Positions 7,717 through 16,316 of a stretch of DNA of 64,000 nucleotides are shown here, piece after piece. A program made the position numbers and the translations under genes. Position 1 is the stretch's first letter. Each line of letters opens with the position of its first letter. This stretch comes from Actinomycetota bacterium (GTDB lineage: Bacteria > Actinomycetota > Acidimicrobiia > Acidimicrobiales > Ilumatobacteraceae). The notes under the pieces were generated by a model, which was given only the letters and a program-made list of their open reading frames with translations, searched no databases and was not told the origin of the DNA. The stretch lies in the NCBI GenBank assembly GCA_009702045.1, contig WLIV01000013.1:24552-88551 (forward strand), in the 5' to 3' direction.

Positions 7717-9093
7717 ATGAACCGTTGGAAGACAATCGTCGAGCCATTCCGCATCCACTCTGTGGAACCCGCCCACTTCTCCACCGTGGAAGAGCGCACC
7801 GCGTGGCTCGAGGAAGCCGGCCACAACCTGTTCAACCTGCGCGCCGATCGCGTGCTCATCGACCTGCTCACCGACTCGGGAACCGGCGCGATGTCGCGCG
7901 ACCAGTGGGCAGCCATCCAGCAAGGTGACGAGAGCTACGCCGGTTCACCTTCGTGGTACCGCTTCCTCGCCGCGGTGCAGAACCTGTTCCCGTTCGAGCA
8001 CGTGATCCCCACACACCAGGGCCGCGCCGCCGAGAAGATCCTGTTCTCGGTGATCGGCGGCCCGGGCAAAGTGATCCCCAACAACACCCACTTCGACACC
8101 ACCCGGGCGAACGTCGAGTTCACCGGCGCTGAGGCCGTCGACCTGGTGATCGCCGAGGGCAAGCGCCCAGAGCTCGAGCACCCGTTCAAGGGCAACATGG
8201 ATGTCGTCGCGCTCGAGGAACTGATCCTCGCTCGCGGCGCGCAGAACATCCCCGTCGTGTTCGTCACCATCACCAACAACTCCGGTGGCGGCCAACCTGT
8301 GTCGCTGGCCAACCTGCGCGCCGTGCGTGCCGTGTGCGACAAGTACGACCTGCCGTTGTTCCTGGACGGCTGCCGATTTGCCGAGAACGCGTGGTTCATC
8401 CACGAACGTGAAGAGGGTCAGCAGGATCGCTCGATCGTCGACATCGTGCGCGACATCGGCGCGCTCGCCGACGGGATGACGATGAGCGCCAAGAAGGATG
8501 GGATGGCCAACATCGGCGGCTGGTTGGCGATGAACGACGACGCACTCGCCGTGCAATGCCGCAACATGTTGATCCTCACCGAGGGCTTCCCCACCTACGG
8601 CGGGCTCGCCGGACGCGATCTGGAGGCCATCGCCCAAGGTCTGGCAGAAGTGGTCGACCCGAACTACCTGCGCTACCGCATCCGCAGCACGGCCTACTTG
8701 GCCGACGCGCTGTCGGCCGCAGGTGTGCCGGTGGTACGACCCGCCGGCGGCCACGCGGTGTACCTCGATGCCCGGTCGCTGTTGTCGCACATCCCGCCAC
8801 TGCAGTACCCCGGCCAGGCATTGGCCACCGCGCTGTACCTGCAGGGCGGCATCCGCGGCTGCGAGATCGGCACGGTCATGTTCGGCCGTCAACCCGACGG
8901 CAGCGAGATCCCAGCGGCGATGGACCTCGTGCGCCTCGCCATCCCCCGTCGTACGTACACACAGAGCCACATCGACTACGTGATCGAAGTGGTCACCTGG
9001 GTGGCCGAACGTGCCAGCGAGCTGAAGGGGATGCGCATCGTCGACGAACCGCCAGCGTTGCGCCACTTCACGGCCCGCTTCGGCCCCCTCTGA
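7717..9093 (+). CDS. tnaA: Tryptophanase (tryptophan indole-lyase)
   Basis: This 458-residue PLP enzyme splits L-tryptophan into indole, pyruvate and ammonia. The PLP lysine lies in MTMSAKKDGMANIGG, and FLDGCRFAENAWFI and the N-terminal YAGSPSWYRF are family signatures. Tryptophanase and tyrosine phenol-lyase are close relatives. Here the substrate-pocket segment reads GCEIGT, where phenol-lyase has an Arg (MERG-type), and the C-terminus reads LRHFTARF with the tryptophanase His in place of phenol-lyase Phe. Both favour tryptophanase. No tnaB-type permease adjoins it. A 6-bp hairpin (7692-7706) lies just upstream of the ATG. Confidence 0.9.
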   Translation: MNRWKTIVEPFRIHSVEPAHFSTVEERTAWLEEAGHNLFNLRADRVLIDLLTDSGTGAMSRDQWAAIQQGDESYAGSPSWYRFLAAVQNLFPFEHVIPTHQGRAAEKILFSVIGGPGKVIPNNTHFDTTRANVEFTGAEAVDLVIAEGKRPELEHPFKGNMDVVALEELILARGAQNIPVVFVTITNNSGGGQPVSLANLRAVRAVCDKYDLPLFLDGCRFAENAWFIHEREEGQQDRSIVDIVRDIGALADGMTMSAKKDGMANIGGWLAMNDDALAVQCRNMLILTEGFPTYGGLAGRDLEAIAQGLAEVVDPNYLRYRIRSTAYLADALSAAGVPVVRPAGGHAVYLDARSLLSHIPPLQYPGQALATALYLQGGIRGCEIGTVMFGRQPDGSEIPAAMDLVRLAIPRRTYTQSHIDYVIEVVTWVAERASELKGMRIVDEPPALRHFTARFGPL

Positions 9094-9101
9094 CCCCACT
9101 T

Positions 9102-9136
9102 GGCGTTCAGGCCAGACCTGTCCGGACCTGAACGCC
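9102..9136. terminator. Bidirectional terminator-like hairpin
   Basis: A perfect 10-bp stem (GGCGTTCAGG against CCTGAACGCC) with a 15-base loop lies in the short convergent gap after the tryptophanase gene and extends into the last codons of the MFS gene. There is no T tract on either strand. Confidence 0.5.
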
Positions 9137-10369
9137 GACTTGTGGGTGCCTGGGGGTGCCGTCGACCGCGGCGCGCCAGTGACGCGAGCGCAACGTGAGA
9201 GCGACGAACCCGAGCGGCAACAGCACCGCACCTACGGCAAACGCGGAGCGCAGGTTGACGGCATCGCCGATGGACCCGATGAACAGCAGACCCAACCCGT
9301 AGGCCACGCCCATGCTCGCCTGGTTGATCGACATCACGCGGCCGCGGCTGGCGTGCGGCGCGTCGCGCTGCACGATCGATGAGGCCGAGATGAACAGCCC
9401 CGACGACCCCATTCCCAACAGGAACGCGGCCAGAATGGCCACTGCCGGGTTCGGCGCGGTTGCGTAGAGCAGCAGCGCGCACGACATGAACACCACGATC
9501 CGCCTGACCATCATCGACCGTTGCCGGCTCGTGGCCAGCACGGTGATCGCAACACCGCCGATGATCGCGCCCACACCCTGCGCCGAGGCGACGGTGCCAG
9601 TAAGGCCGGTGCCGCCGTGGAACTCCGCACGAACGTAGATCGGGATGAGACCCATGAACGGCACGACCGTGAGGTTGAACAGCACGAGCAGTACGAGGCC
9701 GTGGATGCAACCGGGGGTGGTGCGCATCGCGCGCCAACCATCGCGCAACTGCTCGAGCACCGAACCGTCCGAGCCATGCGGCGCGAAGGGACGGCGCAGC
9801 AGCATCACCGCCCCGGCGATCACCACGAACGTGAACGCGTTGAACCCGACGGTCCACGCTGGGCCGACGGCCAGCGCCAGGAGGGTGCCCAGGATGGGGC
9901 CGATCACGCGACCGCTGTTCCACGAATACACACCCAGCGACACCATCGCCATCAGTTCCTCGGGCGGCACCAGGTCGGGCAACATCGCCGCGTAGCTGGG
10001 CCCGCCGGTGGCTCCCGCGGCGCTGGCGAACAGGATGAGCACGGTGAGCACCAATGGAGTACGCACACCCATACCGAGCACGACCGCAAGTGCGGTAGTC
10101 ACGAGCGCCTGCACCATCAAGAACGTCGCGAACACCTTGCGCCGGTCGTAGCGGTCGGCGAGCAGACCGCCCACCGGCGAGGCGATGCCCTGGGGCATGA
10201 ACGTGGCCAGCGCCACGAGACCGGTCTGTACCGCCGACCCGGTGTGCGCGGCAACGAGGCTGCCGACGACGATGAGCTGCACCCACGTGCCGATATCGGA
10301 GATCATCGCCGAACCCCACAACAAACGCACCTCACGGTGGCGAAGAGGGCGGAACGGGTGGCTACTCAC
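9107..10369 (-). CDS. MFS exporter (MFS_3 / EntS-like)
   Basis: This 420-residue major facilitator has about 12 hydrophobic segments. The inter-helix signature GGLLADRYDRRKVF occurs in the first half, and RGRVMSINQASMGVAYGLG is typical of the MFS_3 (EntS-like) group of drug or siderophore exporters. The substrate is unknown. The GTG start gives MSSHPFRPLRHREVRLLW, the normal N-terminus of this group. It converges on tryptophanase and is followed upstream by divergently oriented spacing to a NUDIX gene on the same strand. Confidence 0.88.
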   Translation of the reverse strand: MSSHPFRPLRHREVRLLWGSAMISDIGTWVQLIVVGSLVAAHTGSAVQTGLVALATFMPQGIASPVGGLLADRYDRRKVFATFLMVQALVTTALAVVLGMGVRTPLVLTVLILFASAAGATGGPSYAAMLPDLVPPEELMAMVSLGVYSWNSGRVIGPILGTLLALAVGPAWTVGFNAFTFVVIAGAVMLLRRPFAPHGSDGSVLEQLRDGWRAMRTTPGCIHGLVLLVLFNLTVVPFMGLIPIYVRAEFHGGTGLTGTVASAQGVGAIIGGVAITVLATSRQRSMMVRRIVVFMSCALLLYATAPNPAVAILAAFLLGMGSSGLFISASSIVQRDAPHASRGRVMSINQASMGVAYGLGLLFIGSIGDAVNLRSAFAVGAVLLPLGFVALTLRSRHWRAAVDGTPRHPQVGVQVRTGLA

Positions 10370-10443
10370 GGCTAGACCACGCTATCCCTTGTGCCCTCAA
10401 TGACCCGGGCGACTTCCGGCACTACGCGGCGTGTGGCGCGGCG

Positions 10444-10920
10444 TCAGACGGCAGCGGCGATGATCGCCTGCAAGTGCGGCCAGGCGGCGGCGAAACCGGC
10501 ATGTAACGCGCGGTGCACCACCTCGTCCACCGGCAGCCAGGCGACGGCGTCGGTCTCGAAGTTGACCGACGCACCGAACATCTCGTCGACCTCCAACACC
10601 ACCGTGGTGTAGATCCAGTCGGTCGCGGGTGCGAACACGTACTCGCCGAGCACCCGATGGTGTACGGGGATCTCGCCCACCTCTTCGCTGGCCTCGCGCA
10701 GCGCTGCCTCGTAGGGCGACTCGTCCTCGTCGATCGCCCCACCGGCACAACTCCAGGTGCCACCCTCGTGCGCCCACGCCGACCGCTTCTGCAACATCAC
10801 CAGCGCGGGCATGTCGGCCGGGCGCAGCACGAACACGACGCCGGCCGCACCGAAGACTCCCCAGCGCACGTGCCCGTCGGAGCAACGCATGAACCCATCA
10901 CCGGAACGACCACCAGACAT
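10444..10920 (-). CDS. NUDIX hydrolase
   Basis: This is a 158-residue NUDIX enzyme that hydrolyses a nucleoside diphosphate linked to another moiety. The complete NUDIX box G-x5-E-x7-R-E-x2-E-E-x-G is visible as GGAIDEDESPYEAALREASEEVGEI near residues 60-84. The N-terminal part (WGVFGAAGVVFVLR) forms the first strand. The substrate cannot be predicted. It is transcribed in the same direction as the P-type ATPase upstream (31-base gap), so the two may share a transcript. Confidence 0.88.
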   Translation of the reverse strand: MSGGRSGDGFMRCSDGHVRWGVFGAAGVVFVLRPADMPALVMLQKRSAWAHEGGTWSCAGGAIDEDESPYEAALREASEEVGEIPVHHRVLGEYVFAPATDWIYTTVVLEVDEMFGASVNFETDAVAWLPVDEVVHRALHAGFAAAWPHLQAIIAAAV

Positions 10921-10951
10921 GAGTGCCGACGTTACGCCAGCAGCGCCTGAT

Positions 10952-13471
10952 TCACACTCCCGAACTGTGCTGATCGCGCTTCAACGGTTCCGCCCACAGC
11001 GTCGCGATCGCTGCCACGACCACCAGCACCGGCCACCCCCATCGCGGGAACGGCGCGAACGACAACAGTCGCGCCACCGGGCCGATCTCCACAACACCGA
11101 TCGTGACCACGACGATGAGGCCGAGCACCCACCACAGGGTGCGGGTGAACGGACGACCTGGCTTCCACACCGGCCGCTCGGGCGAGCGCATGCCCAGCAG
11201 CAGGAAGATCTGGCTGGCCAGCAACGTGGCGAACGTCAGCGCACGGGCCTGCTCGACGGGCCAGTCGGCGGCCAGCGCCCACAGGTACTCACCGATCAAT
11301 GCCGCCGCCAGCACACCACCCACCGCGTAGGGCCGCCACAGTGCTCGCATGCGCAGCGCGTCGCGCACCGGGCGCGGTGGGCGACGCATCACGTCGTCGT
11401 CGGCCGGGTCGGCCTGGAACACGAGCGACACCACCGGATGCAGCAGCAGTTCCAGCACCACCAGATGCACGGGCAGCAGCCACAGTGGCTTGCCGAGCAG
11501 CGGCATGACGAGCGCGCCGAACAACAGTGGCGGGTGGAACGCAATCAGGTACGCGAACGCTCGGGTGAGGTTGTCGAAGATGCGTCGCCCGTCGCGTACG
11601 GCACCGACGATGGTGGCGAAGTTGTCGTCGACCAGCACCAGCGACGCTGCCTCGCGGGCCACCGTGGTGCCGCGCTCGCCCATCGCAACACCGATGTCGG
11701 CCTCGCGCAGAGCGGGTGCATCGTTGATGCCGTCGCCGGTCATCGCCACCACTTCGCCCTGTGCGCGCAGTGCTTCCACCAGCAGGTGCTTCTGCTCGGG
11801 CCGTGTGCGGGCGAACACGTTGGCGTGCGCCACGAGATAGGCGAGACGCTCGGCATCCGCGTGGTCGAGGTCGTCGCCAGTGGCGATCAGGTCGGAGCCA
11901 TCCGCCTCGTGCGGCAGATCGAGACCCTCGGCAACTGCGTGCGCGGTGGCCGGATGGTCGCCGGTGACCATGATGACGCGCACACCCGCCGCCCGGCACT
12001 CGGCCAACGCCTCGGCGACACCGTCGCGGATGGGGTCGCTGAACGCAACCAGGCCCAACAGGCGCAACCCTGTTTCGTCGCCGTCGCGTACACCTGTGGG
12101 CGCTGCGATCTCGCGACCGGCCACTGCGATCACGCGCATTCCGTCAGCCGCGAACTGTTCGTTCCCGTACGTCACTCCGGCGCGCTGCTGCTCGGCACCG
12201 GCAACGTGACGCAGTAGTCCTTCGATGGAACCCTTCGACGCGACGTGGTGCGACCCATCCGCGTCGCGCCAGATGTGGGTGAGGTACTTGTCGGACTGCT
12301 CGAAGGGCCAGTCGACGACGAGTGCGCCACCGTGCAACATCGCTGTGTCCAGCCCGTGCAGTTCGGCGAAGCGCACGATGGCCACGTCGAGCGGGTCGAA
12401 CGGATTCGGCTCGCAGGCCAACACCGCCGTGGTCAACAGCACCCGTTCGCCGAGCGTCAGATCGCCCTCGCCGCGATACTCGCGCTCGGACGTCCACAAG
12501 CCAGCGACCTCGAGGCGACCATGTGTCAGCGTGCCGGTCTTGTCGGTGCAGATCACCGTGGTGGAGCCCAACGTCTCCACCGACGGCAGACGGCGAACCA
12601 GCGCACGGTGCTGCGCCAGTCGCCATGCACCCATTGCCAGGTACAACGTGTACACCATCGAGAACTCTTCGGGGATCGCGGCGATGGCCAGGCTGACACC
12701 AGCGATCACTGCTGCACCCCAACCGTCACCGTGGAGCAGTTCGGCGCCCATCGCCGCGATGCAGAACACCGCCGCCACCACTGCGAGCGAGCGCACCAGC
12801 GATGCCAGGCCGCGCTGCAGCGGCGTGGGCGGTTGCTTCACGGACGCCACCAGCGCACCGATCTTGCCGTAGCGAGTGGCCGGGCCAATGGTGCTGATCT
12901 GCGCTCGCGCCCGACCCGAGAGCACCGTGGTGCCGGCCCACACGTTGCAGTCGTCGCCCGGGGCGTCGCCGGTGCCCTTGGCAACCGGCAACGACTCACC
13001 CGTGAGCGCGGCTTCATCGACCAGCAGTTGCGTCAGTTCGCGCACGACACCATCCGCCGGAATGACATCGCCCTCCAACAACCACACCGCATCACCCACC
13101 ACCAACTCCTCCGTGGGCACCTCCACCTCCACGCCGTCACGCACGACCCGCGTGGTGGGCGCGGTCATCTTGCGCAACTGCTCCAACGTGCGCTCGGCCC
13201 GCGACTCGAGCAGCCAGCCGACACCGGCGATGGGCACCAGCGCAGCGAGGGCGACGATCGCATCCGTGGTCTCGCCGATGAGGAGGTATGTGGGCGCGGC
13301 AATCAGCAAGAGCGCAACCATCGGGTCGGCGAGCGGTCCGAGCAATCGCTTCAGGCGCCGACCCTTGGCTTCGGGGATGACACGGTTCGGACCATCGGCC
13401 AACAGCCGCGCGCGTGCCTCGGCCGTCGTCAGCCCAGTGGTGGGCGAGCTGAGGTCGACTGGTAGCGACAT
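10952..13471 (-). CDS. Cation-transporting P-type ATPase (P2 type)
   Basis: This is an 839-residue P-type ATPase. Visible features are an actuator loop with LTGES (157-160), the TM4 signature IAAIPEEFSMV (267-272), the phosphorylation site CTDKTGTLT (Asp310), and the hinge MTGDGINDAPALREADIGVAMG, followed by C-terminal membrane helices. The layout is that of P2 (Ca2+-type) pumps, but IPEEF replaces the usual IPEGLP of Ca2+ pumps, so the ion is uncertain. No N-terminal heavy-metal domain or CPC motif exists. The ATG at 13471 is preferred because GGAGG precedes it and the family N-terminus fits; an upstream start would add a basic, non-family extension. Confidence 0.9.
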   Translation of the reverse strand: MSLPVDLSSPTTGLTTAEARARLLADGPNRVIPEAKGRRLKRLLGPLADPMVALLLIAAPTYLLIGETTDAIVALAALVPIAGVGWLLESRAERTLEQLRKMTAPTTRVVRDGVEVEVPTEELVVGDAVWLLEGDVIPADGVVRELTQLLVDEAALTGESLPVAKGTGDAPGDDCNVWAGTTVLSGRARAQISTIGPATRYGKIGALVASVKQPPTPLQRGLASLVRSLAVVAAVFCIAAMGAELLHGDGWGAAVIAGVSLAIAAIPEEFSMVYTLYLAMGAWRLAQHRALVRRLPSVETLGSTTVICTDKTGTLTHGRLEVAGLWTSEREYRGEGDLTLGERVLLTTAVLACEPNPFDPLDVAIVRFAELHGLDTAMLHGGALVVDWPFEQSDKYLTHIWRDADGSHHVASKGSIEGLLRHVAGAEQQRAGVTYGNEQFAADGMRVIAVAGREIAAPTGVRDGDETGLRLLGLVAFSDPIRDGVAEALAECRAAGVRVIMVTGDHPATAHAVAEGLDLPHEADGSDLIATGDDLDHADAERLAYLVAHANVFARTRPEQKHLLVEALRAQGEVVAMTGDGINDAPALREADIGVAMGERGTTVAREAASLVLVDDNFATIVGAVRDGRRIFDNLTRAFAYLIAFHPPLLFGALVMPLLGKPLWLLPVHLVVLELLLHPVVSLVFQADPADDDVMRRPPRPVRDALRMRALWRPYAVGGVLAAALIGEYLWALAADWPVEQARALTFATLLASQIFLLLGMRSPERPVWKPGRPFTRTLWWVLGLIVVVTIGVVEIGPVARLLSFAPFPRWGWPVLVVVAAIATLWAEPLKRDQHSSGV

Positions 13472-13583
13472 GTGTGCGGGGGCCTCCACGATGAACGTGT
13501 GCCCACAGCGTCGCCTGCGGAGGCCTGCACGACTACGGACATAGGTCCCGAATCGCCGCCCGCCTCGCCCTGCCTCCCTCCAA

Positions 13584-13707
13584 TGGGCGCGCTTCATACC
13601 GCCGGGCGCTGCGAAGCGCGCCCGTGTGGGCTGGTGCGGTCAGCACCGACACAAAGCGCGCCCAACCTGGGCTTCGGCGGTCAGGACCGGCACGAATCGC
13701 GCCCAAC
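13584..13707. repeat. Intergenic GC-rich repeat cluster (copy B)
   Basis: In the 275-base gap upstream of the ATPase, GGCACGAATCGCGCCCAAC recurs exactly (13689-13707). A variant lies at 13648-13666 (GACACAAAGCGCGCCCAAC), and an inverted relative TGGGCGCGCTTCATACC at 13584-13600. Both direct units are preceded by CGGTCAG, as is the first unit of copy A near 1593-1598. Nothing else is recognised in the gap. Confidence 0.75.
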
Positions 13708-13746
13708 GTGGGGAATGCGGGGGCGGGGGCGGGGGTTGGCGCACAT

Positions 13747-14175
13747 ATGCCCAGTGACTTCGCCCTCAAGACCATGAACCGCGTCCACCGGGCGATGCTC
13801 GCCGTCAGCGGTGGCCGCATGGGCTGGTCGGCCAGCAACATGCAGGTGCTGGAACTGCACACGGTCGGTCGCAAGAGTGGTCAGCCGCGTGCGTCGATGT
13901 TGACCGCACCGGTGCAGGACGGCGACACGTTCGTGATCGTGGCCTCACGCGGTGGCGACGACCACCACCCGGCCTGGTTCTTGAACCTGCAGGCCGACCC
14001 GCATGTGAAGGTGACGATTCGTGCCACCACCCGCCCGTACACCGCGCGCATCGCCACGGCCGAGGAGCGCCCTGCCCTGTGGCAGCGAGTGGTCAGCGAC
14101 AACAAGCGATACGCCGACTACCAGAGCAAGACGCAGCGCGAGATCCCCTTAGTGATCCTCACACCCGACGCCTGA
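13747..14175 (+). CDS. Deazaflavin (F420)-dependent nitroreductase-like protein (DUF385)
   Basis: This 142-residue protein is of the deazaflavin-dependent nitroreductase family (Ddn-like, PF04075). The family core is clear: LELHTVGRKSGQPRASMLTAPVQDGDTFVIVAS, then GGDDHHPAWFLNLQADPHVKVTI, typical of the split-barrel F420-binding fold. Members reduce nitro compounds, quinones or similar using reduced F420. The actual substrate is unknown. The ATG sits after the GC-rich repeat region and no strong ribosome site is seen. The length is normal for the family. Confidence 0.85.
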   Translation: MPSDFALKTMNRVHRAMLAVSGGRMGWSASNMQVLELHTVGRKSGQPRASMLTAPVQDGDTFVIVASRGGDDHHPAWFLNLQADPHVKVTIRATTRPYTARIATAEERPALWQRVVSDNKRYADYQSKTQREIPLVILTPDA

Positions 14176-14212
14176 ACGGCACCGGACGGAGGCGCTCGCC
14201 TACGATCGGCGC

Positions 14213-15517
14213 GTGACACGGTGGCGCAGTGCGATCTCGATGCTGATCGCACTCGCACTCGGTGCGGCGAGCGCCTGGTTCATCGGCCGCACTGCCGGCC
14301 CCGGTGGCGTGTTCACCACTGCGCTGGGATCAGCCGCCCTCACTTGGGCGATCACTCGCCACCGCGCTCCCGGGCCGCGACGAATGATGTGGACGGCGGT
14401 GTATTCGATCCTCGCGCTGACGTTGCTGTGGACCACCATCTCCATCGTCAGCTATGCCCGCGACTCGGACGGCGAGCCGGTGTCGCAAGTGATCGGCGAA
14501 TGGGGCCGCAATCATCGCCTCGGCACGGTCGTCGACCAGATGGAAGCGATCGCCTACAGCAATTCACCGGCCAAGAGTCCGGCCAAGCAACTCACGCTCG
14601 ACCCCACGCTGACCAGCGCCACTGGCGACACCGCTGCGCCAACCACCACCAACGCTGCCATCCCCGCACCTGCGCCGATCGTACCGGTGCTGTCGCCTGC
14701 GTTGCCGGGTGAAGGACAGTGGGCACCCATCGCCAAGGCCGGTGGGTACGACGCGGTGTGGGCCACGAGCATGCGCCCGCTCGCTGAGTTCGGCGGGGTC
14801 GTGGCCTCAATGGCCGTCATCGACCAGACCTACCTGCGCGTCGGTCTGTTCAACGGCAGCGAGGTGCCCGGCGGTTCGTGGACCCGCGGCAAGCGGATCC
14901 CCACCGAGTTGTACCCGGCACTCGTCGCCGCGTTCAACGGCGGGTTCCGCTTCGACCACATCAAGGGTGGTTACGTCACCGAAGGCCGCACCGTGCGCGC
15001 GTTGCGCAGCGCTGACGCGACGATCGCCATCGGCAAGGACGGCAAGGTGGTGTTCGGCGCGCTCGGCCGCGACATCGCCAAGGACGGGCCGTGGGTGAGC
15101 CTGCGACAGAACCTGATCCTCATCGTCGACAACAGCGAGTCGCAGGTACGCGCCGGTGTCACGCTCGGCGTCTGGTGGGGTGCCGATTACGGCCGGCAGG
15201 TGTACGTGCCCCGCTCGGCACTGTGCCAGCTGGCCGATGGCCGCCTGGCGTACGCCTACGTCAGCGAAGTGGACGCCGAGCAGTTGGCGCAGTCGCTGAT
15301 CCACATGGGCTGCACGAAGGCGATGCAACTCGACATCAACGGCGACTGGCCGGCGCTGTTCACCTTCGACCACCCGCTCGACGGCAGCGTGCTGCCGCAT
15401 CTGCTCGACGACCGCATGCACACACCGCTGCACCGTTACCTGAACGGCTCGAAGAAGGAGTTCTTCGCCTTGTTCGACAGCACCCTGGTACCAAACCCCA
15501 GCGTCCTGGACGCCTGA
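14213..15517 (+). CDS. Membrane-anchored phosphodiester glycosidase domain protein
   Basis: This is a 434-residue protein. Three hydrophobic segments in the first 85 residues are followed by a Ala/Pro/Thr linker and an NAGPA-type phosphodiester glycosidase domain (PF09992, about residues 195-425). Typical stretches are VAAFNGGFRFDHIKGGYVTEGRTVRAL, NLILIVDNSESQVRAG and GCTKAMQLDINGDWPALFTF. The family removes sugar residues from phosphodiester-linked glycans, so a role in envelope glycan turnover is plausible. The start is a GTG 37 bases after the previous stop. Confidence 0.85.
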   Translation: MTRWRSAISMLIALALGAASAWFIGRTAGPGGVFTTALGSAALTWAITRHRAPGPRRMMWTAVYSILALTLLWTTISIVSYARDSDGEPVSQVIGEWGRNHRLGTVVDQMEAIAYSNSPAKSPAKQLTLDPTLTSATGDTAAPTTTNAAIPAPAPIVPVLSPALPGEGQWAPIAKAGGYDAVWATSMRPLAEFGGVVASMAVIDQTYLRVGLFNGSEVPGGSWTRGKRIPTELYPALVAAFNGGFRFDHIKGGYVTEGRTVRALRSADATIAIGKDGKVVFGALGRDIAKDGPWVSLRQNLILIVDNSESQVRAGVTLGVWWGADYGRQVYVPRSALCQLADGRLAYAYVSEVDAEQLAQSLIHMGCTKAMQLDINGDWPALFTFDHPLDGSVLPHLLDDRMHTPLHRYLNGSKKEFFALFDSTLVPNPSVLDA

Positions 15518-15586
15518 CGCACCCTGTTCCGGTACCCTCGCGGTGGACCTCGGCGTTCGTCGTGCCCCTCGTGTGTGGAGAGTTTC

Positions 15587-16315
15587 ATGGGACTGTTCAG
15601 CAAGAAATCCAAGCCGGCCCGCAAGGTCAACCCGGCCGACTTCCTCGCCCTGCGTGACGAACTCCTCGAAGTGCGTACCCGCCTAGAGACGAGCGAGCAG
15701 ACCAAGGCCATCGTCGAAGCCCGGCTCGCCGCGCTCGATGCCACCACCACTGCCATCGCCACCGGTCGCCTCGGCGGCGAGGACCTGCGTGTGCGGATGG
15801 ACGAAGTCGAAGGTCAACTGCTGGCCGTCTCTGCCGCCAGTTCCGTCGCGCTCACCACCGCCGAAAGCGCAGCAAAGACGGCCAGCGCTGCCAGCGAACT
15901 CGCGGCCACCAGCAACCAGGCCCCCGCGGAAACTGCCCCGCTCGACCCGTCCGTCCTGGATAGCATCGGGGCCCTCACCACACAGGTGGCGCAACTGGCC
16001 GAGCGCACCGCCACCACGGACACCAGTACCCGCCAAGCGGTCGACCTGGTGAACACGCTGCAGCAGCGGCTCACCTCGATCAGCACCGAACTGGCCAACC
16101 AGGTGCTCGAACTCAGCACCGACATCGACGGTCTGGGAGCACGTCAGCACGACGTCGCCAACAGCACGGGAAGCGGCACGGTGAGCGACACCGTGATCGA
16201 GTCGCTGAAGACCGCGCAGGTGCGCCTGGCTGCCGAGCAGGCGCGCTACGAGATTGCCTTCCGCCAGGATCTGGCCAACTTGGCCGAACACGTGCGCCGC
16301 AGCCCGAAGGGCTGA
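15587..16315 (+). CDS. Coiled-coil protein of unknown function
   Basis: This is a 242-residue soluble protein with a basic N-terminus (MGLFSKKSKPARKVNPADF). Long Ala/Leu/Glu-rich helices follow with heptad-like spacing (DELLEVRTRLETSEQTKAIVEARLAAL; QQRLTSISTELANQVLELSTDIDGL), split by an Ala/Thr/Pro linker. No enzymatic motif is seen. A structural or scaffolding role is possible. TGTGGAGAG lies upstream of the ATG. Its stop faces the stop of the UPF0182 gene with one base between. Confidence 0.75.
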   Translation: MGLFSKKSKPARKVNPADFLALRDELLEVRTRLETSEQTKAIVEARLAALDATTTAIATGRLGGEDLRVRMDEVEGQLLAVSAASSVALTTAESAAKTASAASELAATSNQAPAETAPLDPSVLDSIGALTTQVAQLAERTATTDTSTRQAVDLVNTLQQRLTSISTELANQVLELSTDIDGLGARQHDVANSTGSGTVSDTVIESLKTAQVRLAAEQARYEIAFRQDLANLAEHVRRSPKG

Positions 16316-16316
16316 A

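Noticed and set aside
7665..7928. TnaC-like leader peptide (a Trp codon followed by a Pro codon) ahead of tryptophanase
   Set aside because: The frame continues more than 200 bases into the tnaA gene, lacks a ribosome site and does not end in the Pro-stop of TnaC.
7717..9093. Tyrosine phenol-lyase as the identity of the PLP lyase
   Set aside because: The pocket Arg and C-terminal Phe typical of phenol-lyase are replaced by Ile (GCEIGT) and His (LRHFTARF), as in tryptophanase.
8976..10319. 447-codon minus-strand frame over the MFS gene
   Set aside because: Arg/His/Gly-rich shadow of the 420-residue MFS protein, which has clear membrane helices in its own frame.
10757..13465. Long plus-strand frames antisense to the P-type ATPase
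   Set aside because: Gln/His/Arg-rich products with no motif, fully covered by the ATPase, whose catalytic motifs are intact.
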